Source: a virus
DNA: 20,238 nt
IMG/VR virus record: IMGVR_UViG_3300023174_007317
Coordinates: 1-20,238 of that record
Strand: one strand, 5' to 3'
Below the pieces are notes generated by a model, which saw only the letters and a list, made by a program, of their open reading frames with translations, had not been told where the DNA came from and made no database searches. The translations under genes were made by a program, and so were the position numbers. This document shows, piece by piece, positions 15,261 to 20,238 of this stretch. Every line of letters begins with the position of its first letter. Position 1 is the stretch's first letter.

Positions 15261-15285
15261 AGCTTGCCTAGTGCAAGCTTTTTTT
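15261..15285 (+). terminator. Rho-independent terminator before the clamp loader
   Basis: AGCTTGC (15261-15267) pairs perfectly with GCAAGCT (15273-15279) around a 5-nt loop, then a T run to 15285. It is similar in sequence to the hairpins at 6917 and 18249, and its 5' arm contains the TTG of the next promoter. Confidence 0.82.
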
Positions 15286-15294
15286 GTATATTAT
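15264..15294 (+). promoter_or_regulatory. Promoter for the clamp loader operon, embedded in the terminator
   Basis: TTG at 15264-15266 lies in the hairpin arm, and TATATTAT at 15287-15294 follows the T-tract with 20 nt between. ATG 15299 is 4 nt downstream, so the message would be leaderless, and the ATG at 15293 would lie inside the -7 box. Confidence 0.6.
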
Positions 15295-15298
15295 GGTT

Positions 15299-16207
15299 AT
15301 GAAAGAAAATACATTGTACGTAGAACGTTTTCGCCCTACCGAACTGAAATACTATGTTGGTAACGAAAATGTAAAAGACACAATACAAAAATACCTTAAT
15401 CAAGGTGATATTCAAAACTTTATCTTTTATGGTCCCGCAGGTACAGGCAAAACTACCCTAGCAAAAATTATCGTTAAAAATCTAGATTGCGATTATCTTT
15501 ACATAAATGCATCCGATGAAAATGGAATTGACACTATTAGAGAGAAAGTAAAGGGATTTGCTAGCTCAGCTTCTTGGAAAAGTATTAAAGTAGTAATTTT
15601 AGACGAAGCAGATTTCATTACAATTCAGGGACAAGCCGCTTTACGTAACGTAATTGAGACATTCTCTCGCTCAACACGATTTATATTAACTTGTAACTTT
15701 ATTGAGCGAATCATTGATCCACTTCAATCACGTTGCCAGGTACTTAAAATTGTACCTCCATCTAAAACAGATGTATACAACCATTTAGATTGGATATTAA
15801 AGGATCAACTATCTATTTCATATAAACCTGAAGATTTAAAATCACTTATAGTACAGTACTACCCTGACATGAGAAAAATGTTGAATGTACTTCAAATGTC
15901 TGTAAAAGATGGCTGTATTGAACTAGATAAAACAGTTTTAACTTCAAACAACTATATTAAAGAGGTATTGAAGGAACTAATGGGAAGTAAAAAATGGCTT
16001 ACCATTAGACAAATTATAGCGGATTCAAATACAAAGGACTTTGAAGAATTGTATCGTAATTTATTTGAATACAGTTCAAAATATGCTCCTGGAAAGGAAG
16101 GCTCCGTTGCAATTATATTAAACGAACATTTATATCAAGCAAATTTTAGAATAGATAAAGAAATAAATGTAATGTCGGCTTTAGCCAAAATTATAGAAAC
16201 AATATAA
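15299..16207 (+). CDS. Clamp loader large subunit, AAA+ ATPase (T4 gp44-like)
   Basis: This 302-residue protein has a Walker A GPAGTGKTT (45-53), Walker B VVILDEAD (98-105), a sensor 1 region TCNFIERI (131-138) and the SRC arginine-finger motif (144-146), the hallmarks of sliding-clamp loaders such as T4 gp44 and archaeal RFC small subunits. It opens the clamp ring and loads it on primed DNA, using ATP. The initial VERFRPTELKYYVG is the usual loader start. ATG 15299 is preferred to 15293 because the latter overlaps the promoter -7 box. Three further genes follow closely, including its probable gp62-like partner. Confidence 0.94.
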   Translation: MKENTLYVERFRPTELKYYVGNENVKDTIQKYLNQGDIQNFIFYGPAGTGKTTLAKIIVKNLDCDYLYINASDENGIDTIREKVKGFASSASWKSIKVVILDEADFITIQGQAALRNVIETFSRSTRFILTCNFIERIIDPLQSRCQVLKIVPPSKTDVYNHLDWILKDQLSISYKPEDLKSLIVQYYPDMRKMLNVLQMSVKDGCIELDKTVLTSNNYIKEVLKELMGSKKWLTIRQIIADSNTKDFEELYRNLFEYSSKYAPGKEGSVAIILNEHLYQANFRIDKEINVMSALAKIIETI

Positions 16208-16223
16208 ACCAAAATAAAATCAA

Positions 16224-16481
16224 ATGAAAACACAATCAAAAACACCTCCACAAATGAACATTGACTTTAACAATACAACATCAGTTGATGGATTTAATGG
16301 AGAAAAATTATTCGGACAAGCATTTGTAATCCGTAGAGTATCTAAATTCATTGCAGGAACAGATGAAGATCAACTTATCCCAATTACTGTATTTTACGAT
16401 TTAGAATCAAAGAAAATACTTCCAGATTCGTTACCTTCAGAATTAAAAGAAGAATATAAAGATATTACATTAAGTGTCTAA
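16224..16481 (+). CDS. Hypothetical protein in the clamp-loader operon, 85 residues
   Basis: It starts 16 nt after the loader gene and overlaps the next gene by 8 nt, so it is translationally linked to both loader subunits. The sequence FNGEKLFGQAFVIRRVSKFIAGTDEDQLIPITVFYDLESKKILPDS looks like a small beta-rich domain. I see no catalytic or zinc motif and do not recognise a family. Placement between two loader subunits makes a replication-linked role plausible, but this is only context. Confidence 0.65.
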   Translation: MKTQSKTPPQMNIDFNNTTSVDGFNGEKLFGQAFVIRRVSKFIAGTDEDQLIPITVFYDLESKKILPDSLPSELKEEYKDITLSV

Positions 16482-16905
16482 AAAACAAATTAAGGATTTA
16501 TGGGGGTGGTTAAATGAAATCACCCTCTATAAAACTCCAATTGAAAACATTTCGGAAGAGTCGTGGGATAAATGGAACTCTTACGTGGTTAATCGATACG
16601 TATCGATGGATATACGCTATATTGAATTAGCAAACTATATTCAAACAATACCATACGATAACAAACACCAACTATACCAAATTTATCGAGAAATGATCCC
16701 TAAATCTAAAGTGTTTTTGAAATATCTTAAGTCAAAAACAAAGAAAAAACCTGCTACATTAATAGAATATGTAGCAAAACATTTTGAATGTAGTTTAGGG
16801 GAAGCAGAAGAATATATTGACATATTACGTGACCATGGTACCAGAAAGGTACTTTACGATATGGGAATGGATGAAAAAGAAGTAGAAAAATTATTGAAAA
16901 AATGA
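16474..16905 (+). CDS. Probable clamp loader small subunit (T4 gp62-like)
   Basis: This 143-residue all-helical protein starts with GTG at 16474, overlapping the previous gene by 8 nt. The VNRYVSMDIRYIELANYI region, the MIPKSKVFLKYLKSKTKKK region and a helical C-terminus (HFECSLGEAEEYIDILRDHG) resemble the order of blocks in T4 gp62 and its relatives, where a family-specific helical subunit joins the gp44 tetramer. It is shorter than T4 gp62 (187). The neighbour gp44-like gene supports the call, but the sequence match is weak and an all-helical unrelated protein cannot be excluded. Confidence 0.7.
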   Translation: MSKKQIKDLWGWLNEITLYKTPIENISEESWDKWNSYVVNRYVSMDIRYIELANYIQTIPYDNKHQLYQIYREMIPKSKVFLKYLKSKTKKKPATLIEYVAKHFECSLGEAEEYIDILRDHGTRKVLYDMGMDEKEVEKLLKK

Positions 16906-17120
16906 ATAGAGAAATTAAGGTTACAGACTCAATTGTAGACTCCATTATAGACAAATTTGTTGCTAGAGCCACCATTGGAAAACAAAAGTATGGAACAGAT
17001 TTAGATCGTAACGACCTAAAACTAGAAGAATGGCTAGAACATAGTATCCAAGAAAAAATGGATGACATATTATATATTCAGAAAGCTTTAATAGTATTGC
17101 GCGAAGCAAAAAATACATAA
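16902..17120 (+). CDS. MazG-like small nucleotide pyrophosphohydrolase
   Basis: This 72-residue helical protein starts in an ATGA overlap with the preceding gene. It has IVDSIIDKFVARATIGKQKYGTDL and then LEEWLEHSIQEKMDDILYIQKAL, the pattern of a phage MazG-like family (some annotated dATP/dGTP pyrophosphohydrolase) with EEW and ExxD (E51, D54) as likely metal ligands. It is very short, so it must form a multimer to build the active site. It is a second MazG-like protein in addition to the one at 5989. The substrate cannot be told from the sequence. Confidence 0.72.
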   Translation: MNREIKVTDSIVDSIIDKFVARATIGKQKYGTDLDRNDLKLEEWLEHSIQEKMDDILYIQKALIVLREAKNT

Positions 17121-17136
17121 TATTTATAATAAAATA
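17121..17136 (+). promoter_or_regulatory. Shared A/T motif before the tagged gene at 17143
   Basis: TATTTATAATAAAATA directly follows the preceding stop codon and begins 22 nt before the ATG. It is the third exact copy. A TTG at 17097-17099 lies 21 nt upstream of it, but the other copies lack one. Confidence 0.45.
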
Positions 17137-17142
17137 TATAAA

Positions 17143-17925
17143 ATGGAAAAAGACACATTACGCATGCAATTCCTTTCAGGTGTAATCACAGAAGGTGAAT
17201 ACAAAGCTATTATCAATAAAGAAATTGAGGATGCTGAAAAAGCATCTTTAAACGAATCCATGATTGGAGGAATTGTTGGAATTGGAGCAATTAACCAAAT
17301 CCCACCTCGTGCTAAAGCAGATTATGAAACAGCGTTTGAACATTTCTTAGGTGAAAAATATGGTTTAAATGAAGTTGAAATAGAAGAAGTAAAAATAGAA
17401 GAAGGAGCATTTGGTGACTTGTTAAGTAGAATGGAAAATAATACTAGAATGGCAGCTGATATTCTTACTGTTATTACTTTAGCAAAAGAAGATAAAGAAG
17501 GCAATGCTGAAAAAGCTGTTGAATTATTAATGAAAAATCACAACTTATCTAAAGAAGCAGCACTTGAAGCTGTTACTCGTATCTTTAAAAAAGCTTTTGA
17601 ATGGGTAGATTCAATTGAAGAAGAAGTTGAAATTAAAGGTATTGATGAAGTAGAAGAAAAAACTTATCTTCCACAAGGGAAATTTGAAAGCACTGAAAAT
17701 TTTGAAGATTTCTTAAAGGAAATTGATGCTATGCCTAAAGAAACAGTTAAACAAATCATGGGAAAACATCATTACATCCCAACACCAGGCACTTACCAAC
17801 AACAAGCTAAAAACTACGATAATGATATTAAACTCTATATGGAAGATAATATAGGCAAAACTGATTTGTATCAACTTGAGGAGTATTGGAAATTTTACAT
17901 ATCTGATGAATACAGAAAAAAATAA
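17143..17925 (+). CDS. Putative virion or prohead core protein with N-terminal tag
   Basis: This 260-residue protein starts MEKDTLRMQFLSGVITE, the third copy of the tag, with the candidate protease site again after residue 17. Its DNA is more diverged from the other two than they are from each other. Next is a Gly/Ala segment (MIGGIVGIGAINQIPPRAKA, about 40-59), then a highly acidic helical body (EVEIEEVKIEEG and EEEVEIKGIDEVEEKTY) and a C-terminal region YWKFYISDEYRKK. A long acidic helical body fits scaffold or core proteins, but I do not recognise the family. It is followed after one base by another probable virion gene. Confidence 0.78.
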   Translation: MEKDTLRMQFLSGVITEGEYKAIINKEIEDAEKASLNESMIGGIVGIGAINQIPPRAKADYETAFEHFLGEKYGLNEVEIEEVKIEEGAFGDLLSRMENNTRMAADILTVITLAKEDKEGNAEKAVELLMKNHNLSKEAALEAVTRIFKKAFEWVDSIEEEVEIKGIDEVEEKTYLPQGKFESTENFEDFLKEIDAMPKETVKQIMGKHHYIPTPGTYQQQAKNYDNDIKLYMEDNIGKTDLYQLEEYWKFYISDEYRKK

Positions 17926-17926
17926 T

Positions 17927-18160
17927 ATGAACCCAAGAGATATAATTACAGTAGACGTTCCTCTATTTATTCGTTTACTCGAATATGCTAGAGAAGATGC
18001 CCAATCAGACATGGATTTACATGATCTAATAGAAAACATTATATCATTGGCTGCTTCCGGTAAAACACTATCTATGGAAGATTACAGTACAATAATTGGA
18101 TCTCAAGAAGATATTAATGAACGCAGAATGCTTCAAGTAAGAGCAGGAATTATTAGATAA
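17927..18160 (+). CDS. Small putative virion-associated protein, C-terminal tag variant
   Basis: This 77-residue protein starts at ATG 17927, one base after the preceding stop; an in-frame upstream ATG (17876) would overlap that gene by 50 nt and is less likely. VDVPLFIRLLEYAREDAQSD followed by a helical MDLHDLIENIISLAASGKTL resembles a small family seen in T4-like phages, function unknown. It ends with ERRMLQVRAGIIR, like ERYQMLRRAGIIK at the end of the 13876 gene. Both resemble the LRMQMLAGII core of the N-terminal tags but lack the T-E protease site. Confidence 0.72.
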   Translation: MNPRDIITVDVPLFIRLLEYAREDAQSDMDLHDLIENIISLAASGKTLSMEDYSTIIGSQEDINERRMLQVRAGIIR

Positions 18161-18205
18161 AATTAAACCCACGGCTTAGGACCGTATAGCTACGGCTATA
18201 AAAAT

Positions 18206-18234
18206 TATCCTAGTATCGCTACAGGGATATTTTT
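18206..18234 (+). terminator. Probable terminator after the 17143-18160 unit
   Basis: Bases 18206-18215 pair with 18220-18229 (one mismatch, one G-T pair) around the tetraloop TCGC, followed by five T (18230-18234). A second small hairpin, CCGTA (18182-18186) with TACGG (18191-18195), lies upstream. The 126-nt gap from 18161 to 18286 holds these two, a third terminator and the next promoter, and no other gene that I can see. Confidence 0.6.
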
Positions 18235-18248
18235 AAAAACTAAAAGAA

Positions 18249-18273
18249 AGCTTGCCTATGGCAGGCTTTTTTT
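18249..18273 (+). terminator. Rho-independent terminator before the nuclease gene
   Basis: AGCTTGCC (18249-18256) pairs with GGCAGGCT (18260-18267) with one G-T pair around a 3-nt loop, then T7 to 18273. It is near-identical to the hairpin at 6917-6936. Confidence 0.82.
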
Positions 18274-18282
18274 GTATCTTTG
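18252..18282 (+). promoter_or_regulatory. Promoter for the nuclease gene, embedded in the terminator
   Basis: TTG at 18252-18254 in the hairpin arm and TATCTTTG at 18275-18282, an exact TAnnTTTG box, with 20 nt between. ATG 18287 follows 4 nt later, so the message would be leaderless. This is the best match to the Bacteroidetes consensus in the window. Confidence 0.75.
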
Positions 18283-18286
18283 TGTA

Positions 18287-19222
18287 ATGAAAAAGAAGTT
18301 ACCTTTACTATTAAAAGAGATTAAAAGTAAACAATTACCAACAATAGATTATGCAACTCAAAAATCTATTTCATATTCTCAATTATCCATGTTCAATGAG
18401 TGTCCTAAAAAATGGTCACTCCAATACAAAGAAGGATATAAACAATTTACTTCCTCCATTCACACTATTTTTGGAACAGCATTACATGAAGTTATCCAAG
18501 CTTACTTAACTACAATGTATGGAAAAAGTGGAGCAGAAGCAGATAAACTAAACACATACGAAATGCTTGAAGATGCATTACGTGAAGAATATAAAAAGCA
18601 ATACAAATCAAACAATAACCAACACTTTACCTCCCCTGAAGAACTTAGGGAATTTTTTGAAGATGGGGTAGAAATCATAAGAGAATTTGCTAAAAACAGA
18701 AACAAATATTTTTCTAAACGCGGTTGGCATTTAGTAGGATGTGAGTTACCTCTTATACTCCACCCCTCTCCAAAATTATATAATGTAATGTTCCAAGGTT
18801 ACTTAGACATTGTAATGTACCACGAGCCAACAAACACAATCAAGATCATAGATATTAAAACCAGTAAACAAGGTTGGAGCAAGAAAGAAAAATCAGACGA
18901 AAATAAACAATTTCAACTTATACTCTATAAAAAATATTTTTCTGAAACATACAATTTACCATTAGAGAATATAGAAATAGAGTTTATGATCGTAAAACGT
19001 AAACCATTTGAAAGCGATAAATTCGTAATCAAACGTGTACAACTATTTAAACCTGCATCAGGTAAAGTAAAATTAAATAAAGTATCTAAATCAATTGAGG
19101 AATTTATAGAACAGGCATTTGATCGAAATGGATACAAAGATGTTGAACATCAACCAACCCCACATAAAAATTGTAATTGGTGTTCATTTCATAAGACTCA
19201 CTTATGCTCTGCGACCTACTAA
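18287..19222 (+). CDS. PD-(D/E)XK nuclease, Cas4/RecB-like, probable Fe-S cluster
   Basis: This 311-residue protein has the RecB-family nuclease motifs in order: SYSQLSMFNECPKKW (29-43), FGTALHEVIQ (62-71, H67), QGYLDIVMY (170-178, D174), IIDIKTSK (187-194, D189 and K191) and QFQLILYKKYF (208-218, the QxxxY motif). Cys39 together with C296, C299 and C307 near the end gives the four-cysteine arrangement that holds a [4Fe-4S] cluster in Cas4 and AddB. It probably is a single-strand exonuclease used in replication or recombination. ATG 18287 is chosen because the promoter overlaps any upstream start. No CRISPR array is seen in the window. Confidence 0.9.
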   Translation: MKKKLPLLLKEIKSKQLPTIDYATQKSISYSQLSMFNECPKKWSLQYKEGYKQFTSSIHTIFGTALHEVIQAYLTTMYGKSGAEADKLNTYEMLEDALREEYKKQYKSNNNQHFTSPEELREFFEDGVEIIREFAKNRNKYFSKRGWHLVGCELPLILHPSPKLYNVMFQGYLDIVMYHEPTNTIKIIDIKTSKQGWSKKEKSDENKQFQLILYKKYFSETYNLPLENIEIEFMIVKRKPFESDKFVIKRVQLFKPASGKVKLNKVSKSIEEFIEQAFDRNGYKDVEHQPTPHKNCNWCSFHKTHLCSATY

Positions 19223-19266
19223 TATACTACCATATGTATATACAATAAACATAAAAAGTAAATACT

Positions 19267-19464
19267 ATGAGTGAAAAAAACCAACAATTAACAAGTGTCA
19301 AATTAGATAAAGATCTATTTGAGCAATTTAGAGTAGAATGCATTAAACGTAAATTCTCTTTCCAAAAACTATCGGAACGAGCAATTCACCTTTACTTAAC
19401 AGATGATGAATTTAAAAGACAAATTCACAATCATAACGATTTAAGTTTGGAAGAACAAAATTAA
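19267..19464 (+). CDS. Ribbon-helix-helix-like DNA-binding protein
   Basis: This 65-residue protein has LTSVKLDKDLFEQFRVECIK followed by FSFQKLSERAIHLYL: a short beta strand, then two helices, as in Arc/MetJ ribbon-helix-helix proteins. Residues of the strand would enter the major groove of DNA as a dimer. The C-terminal DDEFKRQIHNHNDLSLEEQN is polar and likely flexible. Size, charge pattern and fold prediction fit a small phage transcription regulator, but the target is unknown. An ATATGTATA string lies 35 nt upstream of its start. Confidence 0.75.
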   Translation: MSEKNQQLTSVKLDKDLFEQFRVECIKRKFSFQKLSERAIHLYLTDDEFKRQIHNHNDLSLEEQN

Positions 19465-19477
19465 GTTATTACATTTA
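19447..19477 (+). promoter_or_regulatory. Promoter for the glycosyltransferase gene
   Basis: TTGG at 19447-19450, inside the preceding gene, and TACATTTA at 19470-19477, with 20 nt between TTG and the -7 box. The A-rich leader ends in AAGTTAT before ATG 19500, as before folE. Confidence 0.6.
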
Positions 19478-19499
19478 AATAAAAACAAAATAAAGTTAT

Positions 19500-20238
19500 A
19501 TGAATTCAAGTTTTAATTATCTTCCTCAAAACGAGAGGAAAAAAATCATGCTAATTTGTGACGACATTAGAGTACACTCTGGAGTAGCAACTATAGCAAA
19601 AGAGCTAGTATTAAATACAGCTCAACATTTTAATTGGGTAAATATTGCAGGTGCAATTAACCATCCTGAAAAAGGAAAACGTTTTGACTTATCCCAAGAC
19701 ACAAACACAAACACAAAATTAACAGATGCTTCTGTTTTTCTGTACCCTGTAGATAACTATGGAGATGCTGATTTGATTAGACACATGATTGAGGTTGAAA
19801 AACCGGATGCAATCATGTTAATTACTGATCCAAGATATTTTGAATGGCTGTTTGTAATTGAAAACGAAATTAGAAAACACATGCCAATCATTTATCTAAA
19901 CATTTGGGATGATTACCCAGCACCGCTATACAATAAAGCATTTTACGAATCCTGTGATGCATTGTTAGCTATTTCAAAGCAAACTAAATTAATTAATGAG
20001 CTTGTTTTAGATGAAAAAAGAGGTAAAAAAATAATTGAGTATGTTCCTCACGGTTTAAACCACGATATGTACTATCCAATTGTAAAAGAGGATGAGCTAA
20101 AAGAATTAGAGACATTAAAGTCTACTATATTTGGTGGTAAAGAAAAAGATTTTGTTGTATTTTTTAATTCAAGAAACATTAGAAGAAAACAAATTCCAGA
20201 CACAATGCTTGCTTTTAAAATATTTTTAGATACTTTAC
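19500..20238 (+). CDS. Glycosyltransferase, GT-B type (3' end missing)
   Basis: An open frame starts at ATG 19500 and runs to the edge of the window, 246 residues without a stop. It begins MNSSFNYLPQNERKKIMLIC and has a typical GT-B N-terminal domain: DDIRVHSGVATIAKELVLN (23-41) near the acceptor site, VEKPDAIMLITDPRYFEW (102-119), IIYLNIWDDYPAPLYN and ALLAISKQTKLINE, followed by EYVPHGLNHDMYYPI and FFNSRNIRRKQIPDTMLAF, the beginning of the donor-binding domain with its conserved S-R-N-R pattern. It may glycosylate phage DNA, virion protein or a host structure; no catalytic EX7E segment is visible because the C-terminal half lies outside. Call based on sequence pattern only. Confidence 0.82.
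   Translation, partial: MNSSFNYLPQNERKKIMLICDDIRVHSGVATIAKELVLNTAQHFNWVNIAGAINHPEKGKRFDLSQDTNTNTKLTDASVFLYPVDNYGDADLIRHMIEVEKPDAIMLITDPRYFEWLFVIENEIRKHMPIIYLNIWDDYPAPLYNKAFYESCDALLAISKQTKLINELVLDEKRGKKIIEYVPHGLNHDMYYPIVKEDELKELETLKSTIFGGKEKDFVVFFNSRNIRRKQIPDTMLAFKIFLDTL

Noticed and set aside
18170-18235. tRNA-like gene in the gap after 18160
   Set aside because: No acceptor stem closing at 7 bp, no T-loop consensus and no anticodon arm of the right spacing. The pairing is better explained by simple hairpins.
18287-19222. Cas4 as part of a CRISPR system
   Set aside because: The nuclease has Cas4-like motifs, but no repeat array and no cas1 or cas2 are present in the window. Such nucleases are common in phages on their own.

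Overview
The window reads as part of the genome of a T4-like (Caudoviricetes, myovirus-type) phage of a Bacteroidetes host, probably a flavobacterium. The phage assignment rests on a family-B DNA polymerase with proofreading motifs, a gp45-like clamp, a gp44-like and a probable gp62-like clamp loader, three free-standing homing endonucleases, and tightly packed AT-rich genes that all run on the + strand. The host assignment rests on promoters of the Bacteroidetes type: a TTG (-33) and a TAnnTTTG-like -7 box, separated by 20 nt at almost every site I could index.

Layout. 1-600: end of an upstream gene, a terminator/promoter, a small protein with an SSB-like C-terminal tip, and another small gene. 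660-5976: a deazapurine region with queC, queD, queE and folE, enough enzymes to make preQ0 from GTP, plus a thioredoxin, a phosphoribosyltransferase and small unknown genes. It is interrupted by an HNH and a GIY-YIG endonuclease. 5989-6891: a MazG-like NTP pyrophosphohydrolase and a first tagged putative virion protein. 6965-10461: DNA polymerase and sliding clamp. 10530-12815: an AT-hook-like small protein with groES and groEL. 12868-13846: an HNH/NUMOD endonuclease behind a strong hairpin, and a small unknown. 13876-15226: two putative virion/prohead proteins. 15299-17120: both clamp-loader subunits, a small unknown and a second MazG-like protein. 17143-18160: two more tagged putative virion proteins. 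18287-20238: a Cas4/RecB-like nuclease with a probable Fe-S cluster, a ribbon-helix-helix-like protein, and a truncated glycosyltransferase.

The most interesting signals are in small elements. (1) Three unrelated proteins start with the same 17-residue tag, LRMQxLxGxITE, with a candidate T4-type prohead-protease site (I-T-E) at the same residue. Each gene has an identical 16-nt A/T motif just upstream, so promoter and tag look like a portable capsid-targeting cassette. (2) Replication and repair genes are separated from those genes by very compact elements in which a terminator hairpin carries the -33 box of the next promoter and its T-tract is the spacer. Several resulting transcripts would be nearly leaderless. 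(3) QueC and QueD have both lost residues that normally bind zinc. (4) All three homing endonuclease genes have the same ATATGTATAA motif upstream. (5) A short possible pseudoknot sits just before queC.

Functional picture: preQ0 made by FolE-QueD-QueE-QueC probably feeds hypermodification of phage DNA, although no inserting enzyme (dpdA) lies in this window. The MazG-like proteins may trim nucleotide pools, the replisome copies the genome, the phage chaperonin folds phage proteins, and the tagged proteins may be packaged in the head.
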